A DNA stretch of 64,000 bases from Hydractinia symbiolongicarpus. Taxonomy: Eukaryota; Cnidaria; Hydrozoa; Anthoathecata; Hydractiniidae. Made by a program: the position numbers and the translations under genes. This document shows positions 23,400-41,200 of this stretch, one piece after another. The notes beneath the pieces were generated by a model, which was not told the DNA's origin, made no database searches, and worked only from the letters and a program-made list of their open reading frames with translations. The stretch lies in NCBI RefSeq assembly GCF_029227915.1, contig NC_079881.1, positions 8,370,001-8,434,000 on the forward strand, read 5' to 3'. Each line of letters opens with the position of its first letter. The first letter of the stretch is position 1.

Positions 23400-24478
23400 T
23401 TTTAAAGTCCATTTCTAGGAAAAAAACTCTCAATCTCGTTCCTAGGGCTTCTCTTTTTCTAAATGTGTCTAGCGCGAAAAAAACTTCATTAGTTTTGCGG
23501 AATCAAAATTAATTCTTGCGAAAACAACGTCATATTTTGCTGAAAACAACCTGAACTACATGACTTTTTTCCGTCTTATGTCCTCCCAAGCTTAAATCTA
23601 TTTAAGGAAGGGGAATAAAATAATAATAAAACGAAAAAGACAAGACAAGAGTGCACTATTATTAGAGATTTGTAAATTTAAATTGTCTCGTAGTCTTCCG
23701 TTCATTTCTTAACAGAAAATAATGTTTCATGGTGTCACATGTTTCATTTACAACGAATCAAGAAGAGCGGCGGTTTGCTTTAGTTAATCTCGTCCCCCCA
23801 AGGTCTTTTGGCCTTTCTTGGGTCATATTTCGAAGCTGCCAATATTTTTTCGATGTGTTATCAAACTCATTGAGGCAAAATACCCTAAGAGCCAGGTTGC
23901 CTTTTCTTTAGCACTTCTTAAATTTAATTTTTTGCCATCTTGGTTAGCCTGGCGCGTAGGAGTTCATACCAACCTCGTCCCCAGGCGCTGGGAACGAGGT
24001 CGAGTTTATACCAAGCACATATTTAAGTACTAGACTAGAAATCGAGATTTATGGCCGCGGAGTTGACAAAATTTTTGCCCTCCTTAATAGACAACTTCCC
24101 GAATTTCATGTTTTTGAAGCTTTTGCTTTTTGATTTTTTTCATATAAATTCGGTATAATTAAATTAGCATGTGTATAAATTTTTACCTCATTTTGAGCTT
24201 CGGAAAGTTTTTGTAGCATTATTCTTACGGTCAAACGCCTCTTGATTTCTCTTACGAGCCTCGTTATTGTCAAACAAAGATCAAATAATGCTGTTTCAAA
24301 CAGTGATATATCCAGGGGCTCTTTTCCTAGTGGCTTTGGCATCAGGCATCAAGCCCTGGGGACGAGGATGCAAATTCTCTTTTCACTTTTTTTTCTTTTT
24401 TCAACACTTTAAAAACGATGGCAAAGCTGAAATTTTTGCTGATTTTCTCTTTTTTTAAGAAAAACACACAGGGTAAAC
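23400..24478. other. Intergenic region with palindromic mini-elements
   Basis: Contains a short CCTCGTCCCCAGG element (23972-24004) and half-elements near 23788 and 24350. On the minus strand, 24342-24106 encodes a helical-looking stretch (ALFDLCLTITRLVREIKRRL, then MLQKLSEAQNE) ending at a possible donor GAG|GTAAAA. I could not connect it to anything. The segment 24413-24470 is repeated at 37272-37335. Confidence 0.4.
23972..24004. mobile_element. Minimal palindromic element with 9-bp flanking repeat
   Basis: AACCTCGTCCCCAGGCG joins directly to CTGGGAACGAGGTCGA, an almost perfect palindrome with no spacer. It is flanked by GTTCATACC on the left and GTTTATACC on the right (8 of 9 match), read as a target-site duplication. 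Confidence 0.65.
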
Positions 24479-24661
24479 ATGCCAAAATTAAGAACACCTA
24501 GGGCTTTAAATTTCCAAGCAAAGCAGTACTTTAAACATTTTAAAGAAGAGCTATGGGTCGCCATCTGGGGTATTATAATATTCGTTGCCGTAAATTCAGA
24601 ACATTTTTTAACCAAAAATGGCGGAACAAGAAGCTGCCAACAACAAAAAAGGGGTTCTTGA
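24479..24661 (+). CDS. Small single-helix protein (60 aa), function uncertain
   Basis: An uninterrupted frame encodes a basic N-terminus (MPKLRTPRALNFQAKQYFKH), then FKEELWVAIWGIIIFVAVN with one transmembrane helix and a polar tail. Length, a Tyr/Phe-rich basic approach and an E-x-W-V before the helix faintly resemble the 6.8-kDa subunit of mitochondrial ATP synthase (ATP5MJ type). The resemblance is weak and from memory only. No introns are needed. The 5' flank overlaps a dispersed repeat (24413-24470), which lowers confidence that the frame is a gene. Confidence 0.3.
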   Translation: MPKLRTPRALNFQAKQYFKHFKEELWVAIWGIIIFVAVNSEHFLTKNGGTRSCQQQKRGS

Positions 24662-26902
24662 GATGTTTTTTGTTATTTTTCAGTATGATGGTATATCTTT
24701 TAATTTTAACTTCTGTTCTATATTTTACAAGACCACATAGGGTATAAAGTATTTTCTAAATCGCTAGCTGGCTAGCGTACACTCCTGGCAAATTCCTTTT
24801 CTATATGAACTCCCACATGATGTCATTTTGTTTACTTATTAGTGGTTAGCTCTCTTAGCTCTGTCACAGGATCTTTTTCACATTTTAATGTAAAGCACAA
24901 TAATAATGGAGGGGCTAATGACTGTGATGAGACAAAAAGCGTATAATATTTTTTGTTATTCTAGCTTTTCCGACTCAGTATATTTGATTTAAAAATAGGG
25001 TCGGTCAGGTGACTCTAACACCAAATATTTGTGGCGTCTGCCTTATCAGGATAAAGACAGTCGGCTCAACAGTGTCACAATCATACAATTTTGCCACTTC
25101 TTTTAAGAAAAAAAGTTATTATTTACCTTTAGCATTGCACTGCCCTTTTGTGGCTTATTTTAAAGTTTCACCATATTTGTTTACCTCAATCGAGAAATGC
25201 TACCGCATGCTATAACATACTGGTTTGAACTAAGCCCAGCTGTCATAATTTTTTTTGTATTTGGCATGCCTGTCCAGCATTGGTTACAATTAATAATCTG
25301 CATATAACTTGCAAAACATCATATTTTGCGCGTCATAATGTTTGTCAAGCATTATGTTTTGGTTAATGATTTCAAATATATGTCGACTAAGGTGGGCTCA
25401 ATTTTTAGCCAATCTTACCATAAAACATTAAATCTACAAAGATACTTTAGCTGATCTGAACTTAACAGAAAATGATCACTAATGAAGTAGGGCATCAAAC
25501 TACAATATCCCTGTATTCATGCAGCAGTATAAGGGTCTGGTAGATCTGGACACTTGACATTTTTAGATAGAAAAATTGTGTCACATTATCTGACACAAAT
25601 TAAGTGCAACCTTATTTCCCAAAAACCACAGATATTGTCTTTTCTTTTGTATTGATGGTATCTTCAAAAACCCCTGAGATGTTGTTGCACATACAGGGAG
25701 AATAAACAACTCCCAAAGCAGACCTTTGTAAATTGTGTGCACAGTGATGAGCATGCACACAATGTGCATGTGGTGTACGTGACAATCCAATAGCGTACAG
25801 GAAATAATAGTCATTAGTCTCGTACGTTCATACGTAACCTTATTTCACTTATGCAATTTAATTTTTTTAACTTACAATCTATTGTGCAGTTCTTTTTCGC
25901 ACAGTTAAAATTGCTTTATATTTCTCACAGTACTCCTTATTACAATGCTCTCTATAACACATTCACAATTTTCGTAGTCTCTCTATAACGCAATCCTGGA
26001 GAACATTTTTTTCTTTGTCTTGTATGTTATTCTACTCTATTTATATCTTTGCAATCATATTGAGCACATTGAAATGATTGGCTTCTGGTAATAGATCAGA
26101 ATTGTATCATTTCTAGGTGTTATTGACGTGTATTTTACAACCTAGTGCTGATGAATTGCTGTTAAAAATATTAAGAAATATTGAAATTAAATGTAGATCA
26201 TGACATTATTTTTTTTCTTTTTATCTTTGCAACTTTTAAAATATGAGAATTTAAAAACTATGTACACAAAGGTTAACATGCAAGTTAATTTGTGCACAAA
26301 ATTTTGTGTGGATAAAATCTTCCCATGTGGTACCAATCCCTGCAAAGTAAACAGAGTTGTAGGATTTTATTTACTATATATACTATCATGATTTTCGTCA
26401 TGGTAATGTGCAAGAACAGAATACAAGGCTGTTGTTGTTACTCTGAATAGACACTACCAGCAAAGGCATGTTTGGCCCACGTATTTGTTGATGGATAAAG
26501 AAATGTTTACATAAACTCTGTTTTTTTCTAACTTAGTTCCCATGTGCTACAACCAAAAAGCATGTTTTTTTATTTTTATCATTGATGCAGACTTTTTGTG
26601 CACTGTGTGAAGATAGAAGCTGTATTTTTTTTGTGAATGAATTTCTGAATATTGAACATAATACATTTTGGTTGGCATATTTTCTGGTGAATAGCTAGGA
26701 TAGGAAGGTTGTTTATGAATATATGGGTCACTAAAGTAGCTAGCAGCTAGGAACTAGCAGCTTAAAAAAAGCAGCTTAAAATTTTGTTAATGATTTTAAA
26801 AAGCAAGTTCACAAAGGAACTTTCTAAATAATAAATAAAATAGTAAATTACTTTTTCTAATTGATATTAATTCATTTTTATTATAAATCATAATCGTTAG
26901 AT
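24662..26902. other. Intergenic region upstream of GID4
   Basis: No gene supported. Open frames at 25009-25215, 25581-25814 and 26200-26391 are AT-rich and lack motifs. The promoter of GID4 should lie at the right end, but no clear element was identified. Confidence 0.4.
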
Positions 26903-29900
26903 ATGCCTGGTAAGCTTATAGTACCAGTTACACCAAAATCTGGAAAACAAGTTGGCATACCATCTTCACTTTTGTATAGTGGCAGTCGATTCCAAGGACA
27001 TCAGAAAAGTAAAGGAAACCGTTATGATGTCGAAGTGGTTTTGCAGGTATGTGGAATTCTTTAAGAACTTGTCCAATTTAAAAAGAAAAAACAATTTTCT
27101 TGAATTTCTCAAAAAGTGTAATTACATATTTTTAGTCCATAACCAAACAATGTTCTGAAAAGTCAACTTCCGTTATCTAACTTTTTAAAAACAGTTTTTG
27201 TAGATCGGATGAATTTTAAGAACTTGTGCACTGCAGGCTTTCTGTAATTGTTATTAAACGTTATGCGTTGTAATGCATTTTTACTATATATGGTAGCCAC
27301 AAAATGATGTATGCTTACTTTCACTTGATCGCAAATGTCATGTGGTAACATGCCATTCTGCAGAGAACTATATTGAATTAAGCTTAAAGGAATCTCTGCA
27401 TTGAAGATGATGTTTTTATATGTTGTGTAGCATAAAAGGTTGTTTATCAAGTCCTTTGGAATTTTCTAATTTTTTTTTTTGCTTCTCAAGTTACTCAAGA
27501 TTTTAAATATTTAAAATCCAGGAACTTTGATGTCATAAGTTTTAAAAAAATGTTAACATTACATTTTTACCTATAATTAAAGATGAGCTCATTCTTAAAC
27601 TACAAAACTTTACATATTTTAAAATATCATCAACAGCATACAATTTTAATATGATGTAAGTTTGCAAGATATTTTTAATATTAATTTATGCTTATTACCT
27701 TATATGTAATATAAACTAAATAATCATTGATGATGTCATAAGATCAGATGGAAATCTTTAAAGTGAATAAAGAAAAAATTTCCCAAAAACCTTATTGAAC
27801 AACCTATCCTCTATAACATACAAAATCACATTTTCAATGCAGGTCATTAAAGTCAAAATAGTTTAAATAAGCAGTATTCTGTTTAAGGTTTGCACGTTGT
27901 AAATATTCTTTGTGAATCAGTATAATGCAATGCTTGTGAATTATACTAAATTCTTTGTTTACTATTTATAATTCAAATGTTTTGCGATCAATAATACACC
28001 CTTTGCATTTCATTTATGATACAAATGTTTACAGATACATCCCTATCATTTATGATACAAATTTGCAAATACAACATTTAATTCTTTATTCAATTATTTC
28101 AATAAACATTGGTTTTTGTAACATTTGGGTAGCAGAAACACAATTAAGGCCTAATTTGAACACTGTTCAATTAGAAGCAGATTGCTTATTTTGTTTTTAT
28201 ATTTTAACACCATAATCAGTTGAAGTTGACCTCTTAACCTTTTTGCTAATGTCCAAAATACTATTGGTTAAAATATGATTACTACAGGATAAAATAAATC
28301 CTCTTTGAAGTTTCTGATAGCTAACTAAAAGTTATAACATATCTACTGATTTTTATATATCTCACATAAGGAAATGCTAAAAATCGAATTTTTTACATTT
28401 TTAGGCTTAAATCGGAGAAAATAAAATAAGTTTAATCAAGCATCATCCCAAGTGTAGTTTCTATATTGGTTATTAACCAATAGCTAATGTGGAATCCCAC
28501 CCCTGGCCAATGTTAGCAAAAGTATTTATTAGAATTTTAAAAACGTAACCTAGACCGTAAATAGAATTAGCTTTTTCAGCTTACTTGTACACTAAAAACA
28601 TAATGAAATTGACTTATTTACAAATATTTTATATGCTTTAAATTTCTCAAAGGTAAGCATAGCATGCCAGTTTTTGGCAGCAATGTATTGGTATTATTAG
28701 TTGGAATTTTTAATGGCTATGAGTGCCTAAATATGATCTATCTACTACTTGCTTTGTTACCTTAGATTAAACTTTTGTATGTTTTACAAATTACAATTAC
28801 TTTTTTAGCATGTAGACGAAGAAACATCCTTTCTTTGTGGCTATTTAAAGATTAAAGGATTAACAGATGTATGTACTTGTTATTTACGTCACCTTCTTGT
28901 AGTGCGAAAAACCTGTGCCAAACTTTAAGGTGAAGATACGATAGTGTGACTAGACTTTGATTTGAACTATTTTTTAGGAATACCCTACGTTGGTAACTTA
29001 TTTTGATGGTGAGATTATTGGTGAAAAATATCCTTTTTTAACAAGGAAATGGGTAAATATAAAATTAATATTTCTTGTTACCACTAAGTAAATGCCATGT
29101 ATTTCCTTGCACAGACATTTTACACAAGGCCTGATGATCAGTAATTTACATGTAACTTCCTATTCTTTTGTTTACAGGATGCAGATGAAGATGTTGATAG
29201 GAAACACTGGGTATGTATCGTTTTGTTACAAATAGTAATTCTCTTTCGCTTTCGTTTTTCCTTTGAAGAAAATTTAGTCATGTCAAACTAGTCAGGTTTT
29301 TCTTAACATAACTTCAGTTCAAATTATGTAATGGGGAAACAGCAAGTTTAAATGAACAGTGTGTACAAGAAGTCAAGTCACTCTAGGAAGGGGATAGGAA
29401 GAATATAAGAAAGTGTTATTGACTTACTGTTGTGGGACTTTTATCTTAATGAATAACATTTAATGGTTTATTAATTTTATGAATTTTTATTTTATTTTTT
29501 GCTTTAGGGAAAGTTTGTTGCTTTTTATCAATATGCGAAGAAGTTTAACTCAGACAGTTTTAATTATGAACAACTCAAATCTGTGGATTTTGTGTTTATG
29601 CGCTGGAAGGTATGGATAAAATTAGTAGCAGGATATACATAGTGGAGTAACGATTTATTACGTTTGGTTTAATTTGCACAAATATCAAAAATTCTACTGT
29701 GATATTGGTTTGGGTAAAATCAAAGTTTTCTTTATCTTTTACATAACTTAATAAAATAATTTTTTTTCTCCAATTTTTCATTTTCTTTATATATAGCTTT
29801 TGTTTACATTGTTACAAATGAAACATATGATTTATTTTTATTACCTACCAAAAAATAAAAATAGAACGCATTGCTGTAGAATAGGGAAAATTAGGTTGTT

Positions 29901-30733
29901 GAATTTGAGGTATATATGTACTAGGGCTGGCATAACCTATCCACAGAAATTGGAAAGAAAATATTAAGTGAAGCACAAATCGAGCAAACTGTTAACAGGA
30001 CTTTATGTTATAGGAACACTTTCTAATACCTGACCATAAAATCAAAGACATAAATGGCGCTTCATTTGCTGGCTTCTACTATATTTGTTTTCAAAAATCA
30101 ACTTCAACCATAGAAGGGTACTACTACCATAAAAATTCTGAATGGTAAGGTGTCAATTTAATTTATGTTTGTAGTTGTTGCAACTCTTGTTTGTGATAGC
30201 GAAAAAATCTTTTTGTTTCCACCACTATATAATGACTGATTCATTTTTTTGCCATTTTTTGGCAAAGGTTGCCATCTGATAATGGCCAATCAAAATCTTG
30301 GAGGCATGGAATTGTAAAATATACGTCAACCCTTTTGTCACCCCCATGTTAGCCAGTGTGCCGGGTCGTGTTCACCTTTATTAGGAATATAGGTTAAGAC
30401 CAAGACCTTTGTGTTTTTCCGCATATTTAGGCTCTTTGCAAAGTTGTTGTTTTAATAGCAAAAACTCAAAGCTTCTTTTATGTTCTTGTTAATCCTTGTT
30501 TAATGTTTGCCGTTTTGAGAAATAACCAATACATGCAAAAACTTGCTGGTGTAAAGCTGTGTGTTGTTAAAATGTGACAAAATAAATTGTTGTTACCTAT
30601 TTCTGGATCTTGTAAGTGTCCATTCGGGTGATAAGAAAATTTATTTTCACGCTATTCCTTTTTATTTAGGTTTCAGTCCTTGACACTTGCACACGTACCA
30701 GATTATACACCATCCACTTTTGAATTTCGCTGA
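26903..30733 (+). CDS. GID4: GID4, CTLH/GID ubiquitin ligase substrate receptor
   Basis: Seven exons (26903-27046, 28809-28868, 28978-29052, 29178-29210, 29508-29609, 30014-30144, 30670-30733) join in phase to 202 residues, all with GT-AG borders. The protein matches the conserved β-barrel of GID4/Vid24 almost end to end. Landmarks are [82 protein letters not shown] and [15 protein letters not shown]. It closes with [14 protein letters not shown], and the final FEFR is typical. GID4 captures proteins with N-terminal proline or similar degrons for ubiquitination by the CTLH/GID E3 ligase. Human GID4 has a long disordered N-terminus; here the start lies only ~20 residues before the barrel, as in short invertebrate forms. 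Intron 1 (1.76 kb) is by far the longest. Confidence 0.95.
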
Positions 30734-31921
30734 CATGTTTGTGGAAAAAAAGATTTTATACTTTGTAAATTATGAAATTTGTTAATTCTGTAACCAGCTT
30801 AGACGATATTTAGAAATATCTTAAATTTTGTTTATAAAATTATGCTGAATGTTTTTCATAAAACTTTTATGCATTCTGCTATCAGAATTTTTTAACAGAA
30901 CCTTTTGAATTGATGTTATGAATCAATACCAAAAGTTTTTCAACTTTGTTTTAAATCCATTTGTGATAAAACTACTGAAGTTGTTTTCTACAAACAACCA
31001 CAATTACCTTACAGTGTGTATTAAGTGTATTATAAAACAGTCATATGTATTGAATGATTTTCTTTTGTAGAAATTAAATTTATTTATTAAAGAAAAACAA
31101 TATTTCTGGGCGTTCGTATCTTTTTTGAGATCTGCATACCACCAGATGTATAAAAAGTGTGAAAATTATATGTGTAGAATAAAAAAAAATGATTTTGGTT
31201 AAAAATTGTACTAGTTAATTTGGCACAAACACCCCAAAATGACAATTCACACAAATAAATATTTTACTATGCGAAAAATGATAATTTATAACAAAAATAT
31301 GAATAAGGTATGTCTTCAATGCTGTTAAAAGTATGCCATGAGAATCTTACACTTGTTTATCCTTACATTTTTTTCTTCGGATATACTGCTGTTGGTTAAT
31401 GTATTTTTCTAAAAGAGTATGAAGTAAGAGTAGTTTTAAGGAAATAGGTATTGTGTTTTTTCATTACGTCATCTGAACTTAGGGAAAAGTCAGTCAGTTT
31501 TTTGGACATGTCAGAAATTTTAGCGTTAATGTCTATTAGAACTAATTTCATATTTCAAAGGCGGGAATTAAATTTCAGATCGCTTCTCAAAAAATTTTTT
31601 ACAATCTGTTTTGCTAATATACTTGTTATTAAATTTTTTTTTAAGAGTGATTCGAAATAGGTTCAAAGTTTTGGCCCAAGACAGCTGAAATATGAGGGAA
31701 ATGTTGGTTGTTAAGAAACGTTAGGAAAATAAGGAGTTACTATTGAGTGAAAAGCATTTTTTTAACTATGATTGTTACATGTATTTCTGAATGTTAAGTG
31801 ATATGGAATTTATTTCCGTTTGAACTGTAGAATGTCAAATGATAATCATGCATATGTGGACACAATGAGTCCTTCCTGATGAATATACTTTCCCATTTGA
31901 TAGAAAAATAAAAGATTTCCA
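30734..31921. other. GID4 3' flank and TVP23 upstream region
   Basis: AT-rich. A run ATTAAATTTATTTATTAAAG near 31074 could hold the GID4 polyadenylation signal. A 69-codon frame at 31451-31660 has no recognisable features. Confidence 0.4.
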
Positions 31922-36321
<4,400 letters not shown>

Positions 36322-38227
36322 AGATGGTGTCGTAAGAACACGGGTGCGTGGTGTAAAAACACAGGTCATAGTGTAAAAACGCAGGTCACGATGTAATCTT
36401 TTTTGTAACTTATTTATACAATATGAGGATATATTTTAAAAAATGATTTTATGTCTCTCTCGTTTCAAAAGTGTGTATTTTTTGGTTATAAGTAATACTT
36501 GAAGACAGACATAGGAAAATCCGTGTTCCGAGCACCCTTTTTACTTCTTTTTCGCTAATTCCCTGGGCATTTTGAATCTAGTGATCTTAAAGTTTCTCTA
36601 TCCCTAACAAAGGTTTCAGTAACCTAAAGTGTCTGTGTTTTTCTACGTTGATAGGCTCGCACCTTATTCGTATTCAATTTAACGTTGCGAAACTGAAAAA
36701 GGAGTATAGCTAATATCGTGTGTATTCTTTCTACAAGTTTACTTTCAATGAAGTAATTTTTCTCCTTGTATTGCAAAACATGAGAATCGAACGTAATTTT
36801 AGCCGATATTGGTGACCGTATCAGTGGAAATATAGTCGGCAAAAGCTAAAGAGTTTAAGTAGACAAGTACGATACAGTTAATAAAGCTGAAAAAGTATTT
36901 CGTTTGTTGCTGTAACTTAAAAGCGCTTTAGTTCACTCGCCGATATTAACATGATAGTGATGATAAATTTGTTATCGTGATTTTTTTGAAGATTTGTTGA
37001 TGGTTTAAAAGAAGGCGATAATGTCCCAAACAATGGTTTTTTTGTCAAGTAGCGAGAGCACGCAATATGCGGTATAACAAGAACGGGCGAACCCGTGGAT
37101 TTTTCCACGGGCTAACGACTAGTAATCTAAAATTTTAGAATTCAATTTTTGATTATTATTGTAACTGTAAATCATAGCTAACTTAACTTATATAAACTTC
37201 ATTTCTCTATAAGAACAATTTTAAAAGAAAAATAATAAACCTGAAAATTAATAAACAATAAAAACAAAATGAAAACAACGGCAAAGCTGAAAAATTTATC
37301 GATTTTCTCTTTTTCTCTGAAAAACAACTTGGAAAATATCTTTGTTGCACCAAAATTTTTTTCGATATCAAAAAGGCAAAAGCCCCTGTGGATGAGGCTG
37401 CATGCATAACGCCTTGCATCTCTTTATTACACCTCGCGTCTCTCCATTACGCCTCGCGTCTCTCTATAATGCGTCCCAACGCTATCTATGTTGAACCTTG
37501 ACACTCTACTACGCAACACGACACTCTATAGCGTGAATTTTGTCCAGTACATGATTCCACACAAGTTCTGGGCTTCGCGTTACGCGCGTACATGTACAGT
37601 TACCGCTCGATGTGTGGAACTTTCACTTAGTAGAACCATTTTTCCCCAGCCCCTTGGATTTGCGGTATCAAACTCTCTTAATTTCTTCGGATAAGTGGAA
37701 CCCCAAATGAGTGTAACACAGTTCGGCAATTGGAACCATTCTTTACTCTAGTCCATTGCGCCAAATTACATCCATGTAACTAAAACTTATTCGAAGTGAC
37801 AATATGAAAGCAACTCACATAAATTGAACTTGCTATGTTTTATTTTGCCCTTTCTGGAATCTTTTGCACTTGTATTTTTAAAAAAACTATTTTCTTCGGT
37901 CCCTAAAAACAAAAGTTCCACTTTTTTATCGAGCTTTAACTGTGTAGTTCGGTCTCGTAGTTATTTCCGAAAAGCATTGTGGGTAATCTAATAATCTTTT
38001 CCTTGCTCGTTTGGAGGAGAAGCAAGGCAAAGACGGGAAGAAGAAGAAACGACTGAATGCTGAGTGCATTTCCTGATATTGCAAATTGAAATTACTCAAT
38101 GAACACAACGTGGACGCAAGGCGACTCATCAATATAGTAATCGTACTCCGTTGCAGTAAAAGGTTAATTTATTTACCGAACAACCCACGAGATTTCATTT
38201 AGTGTACGAAAATAACTGGCAAGCAAG
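36322..38227. other. TVP23-LUC7 intergenic region
   Basis: No gene recognised. It contains three short tandem copies of GTGTAAAAACACAGGTCA-like sequence (36350-36395). There is a copy of the repeat also seen at 24413-24470 (37272-37335), and about three copies of TTACGCCTCGCGTCTCTC-type sequence at 37420-37470. The last 300 bp should be the LUC7 promoter. Confidence 0.45.
37974..37987 (-). promoter_or_regulatory. Possible ZNF143/Staf-type site upstream of LUC7
   Basis: On the minus strand ATTACCCACAATGC matches the core of the ZNF143/Staf binding consensus (TACCCAxAATGCA). It lies about 240 bp before the LUC7 start codon, a usual promoter position in animals. A single short match in AT-rich DNA could be chance. 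Confidence 0.35.
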
Positions 38228-41200
38228 ATGAGCGACGAAATGAGAAAAATGCTTGATGAACTTATGGGGACGAATAGGGATGGTAAGCAGCTAACTAATA
38301 TATTTGCAATCTTCAGGACATGGGAATTTCGTACTAATAATGAGTAGGCAAAAAGTGCCTTCTACGAGGGTGCCGACTTTGCCAAATATTTGAAACGAGG
38401 TGAGCTTGTGCAATTTTTCAGATAAAATTTGTTTTTTTTTTGGCCAGTTACTCCTGCTCTTTTCCAGGCTTGCTGAAATTATTTCCAAAATGCAAACACA
38501 GCATTTTTCAATTCCGTTGACAAAACAGACAACTCTCTATTCTTGCTGTCAGAGTGTTTTCCACAACCCGTCCGCAAGAATTCTTGTCGGATTCGCATCA
38601 TAATACTGGTTAAGACAATCACGGGAAAGTATTCAGATTAAGCAACAACATGCTGTGATCATAATATTTTCTGTGGTGAAGCCTTCATAATATAAGACTG
38701 GATTTTTCAAGGAATTCTTTTTTTTTAGTTAAATCTTCAATATGATTTAGATACTGCTTAATTTTTGCCATTTTGCAACATTTAACACCATTTTGCTTCT
38801 TAATTCTGTTTAATTAAGGTTTCTAATGTGAAGGTTTGACCGAGTAAAGTCCACTGGATTGATTGCTTTATATGTTTTCACTTTGATTATAAAGCACAAT
38901 GTACTTTGCACTGCATGGTAATATGGCCAAGCCATGCAATGTCCAATGGAAACAAACCCAAAATAGTGGCGATTCAGGCAAAAACCAGCAAAAACCAAGG
39001 GAACAACGTTGATTTTTAAAAAACAGAACTTTATATGGGACTAAAAGTTCAGGGGAGTTATGTTTAAAATGAAAAGCAAAATTAAGGGATTTTTTGGGGT
39101 TTTTTTCAGAAAAATTTTCACCTGACTGACCAACTCACCTTTTTAAATTGAAATAATTCTAACCAAACATATATTTGAGGTGGCCTTGGCATTAATAAAC
39201 ACTCCAGACACAAGTAATGGCTCATTTGAACCACTGCTCTTCTTAGATATAAATATATTTCAACATTGGTACTATATTTAAAATGGATTTGGGCTTTTTC
39301 AAATGAAATTCTTAGTTATTTTAAAGTGCTAAACACCATATCCAGCAAGTCGGTACCCTTGTGTAGCTTAAGGGGTGCCACACAAATTAATTTTTTCGTT
39401 GCAGTGGCTCCCAAATTTTCCTTTGCCTCCTCAGTATCCAAAGCTCACTAGTATTCAATTATACACATCATCAAACATAGAAATAAAGAATGTGGTCAAT
39501 AGATTATCCTCCAAAGTTGCACACAAGCTGGAATGCTGAAATACTGTGGGAGTTTAATAGTATGTCCGCATAAGCTTGCTATAATTTAAATTTGCAAATA
39601 GTCCACAAGAACATCATGGAAAGAGATCCCTTGAAAATTAAGCATTATATCCATCATAAGAGATCCATCATAAGGGATTTTTCAACACTTTTCTTATTTT
39701 TCATCCTGCTAATTTGGTAGATGATACCCTTTCATATATATTTTTATTGGTTAGATATTCTTTAACATGGCTCTTACGTCACAACCTCTTAAATAGAAAA
39801 CCTACATGAATGTCTGAAATTTGAACTGTTCACTACATGTACCCTAAAATGGCAGTTTGTAAACCTTGGTGAAAAAAATGAAGCAAAAGAATTTGTGCTA
39901 AAAAAGTGAAAACAAGTGCAATTTTTCAGCGATAATGGAAAGAAACACTGAGGCACAAGTTAAAAAAGTTAAGTAGTATAACAGGAATATAATAGGGAAA
40001 CTTAAGCTGGATTTTGTCCAACTTTTTTTTGGTAAATTTATCCCCAAAACATTTTAATCGTATTATTAAGTAGGAATAACACAGAATAAAGAGATTGATG
40101 CCATATGTAACATTATATAATGCTTGACACAATTTTTAAGGTTTAGTAAAGTAATAAAAACTAAGCAAAGTTGTATAAAGACCGAATTTTGTTCTGAAAC
40201 AGTTTGAACTGCTAATTTCAATCCACCAAATTAGAAATTGTTAATTTAAACCCACATTCAATTAATTAGCACCAACATTCAGTTCATTTAAATTTGTCGC
40301 AAATGATAGACATTCTTGTTAAGAAAGGCTGATTGAAATATAATTTTTGTATTTCAAGTTCGTGTTTGTATGAAGTAGTAATTGCACCTTTCACTTTCAA
40401 TTTGTGCAGATAAATTTATTCCTGTTATGTGCGGGATCTATTCAAAGATCCATTAATCTTGATTAATAACCTTTTCAGCAGGATATGTAAGTATTTGTGG
40501 TAAGAGAGAATTATTATCCCCTTTCATTTCATGCATTTCTTCTTCCTCAGGCTCCCTCCTTTTGTTTAAAAAATATTTTGTGTTATTTTTGCAGAAAAGA
40601 GAATCTGTTTAAGGACAAGGCCAAAGCAGTGTTGTTTTTTGCTTAGCTAGTAAAAAGATTAAATAGACTAATTGTGGATAATAGAGAATAATTTTAAAAA
40701 AATGACAGCAATGGGACTTTAGCCCACCCCAGTTTCCAATATGCCGCAGGCCCTGAAGGCTATTTTTAATAGGTTTGCATTTTGTTTTATTTTTAATTTT
40801 TTTTATCTCGTGTTCTTAAGGTATGCAAGATGCAAATGCTGTAAAGTTTACACATCCAACAGTTTGCAAAAGTTTCCTACTTGGTCTATGTCCATATGAC
40901 TTGTTTCATAATACGGTTAGTAAGGTATGAATTTTATTTAATGCTCTCTTGATCTACGAATCAATAAATAACTTTACAATGTTTCAAGAAAGCAAAGTTT
41001 ATGAATTTTTTTTTATGAAAGTTGCGATTATGTTTTGATTATTATTCTCTGTTATACCCTGTTATATTTGGTTATCAGTAGATCAAGAGTGCAAACTTTT
41101 AAAATTGTATTTTTTGTTACAATGATTTCTGTTACAGGAACAAATCGAGTGCAAGGGATGAATAAAATGGTTTTGTAAGAATACTCTACCTATCTTAATT

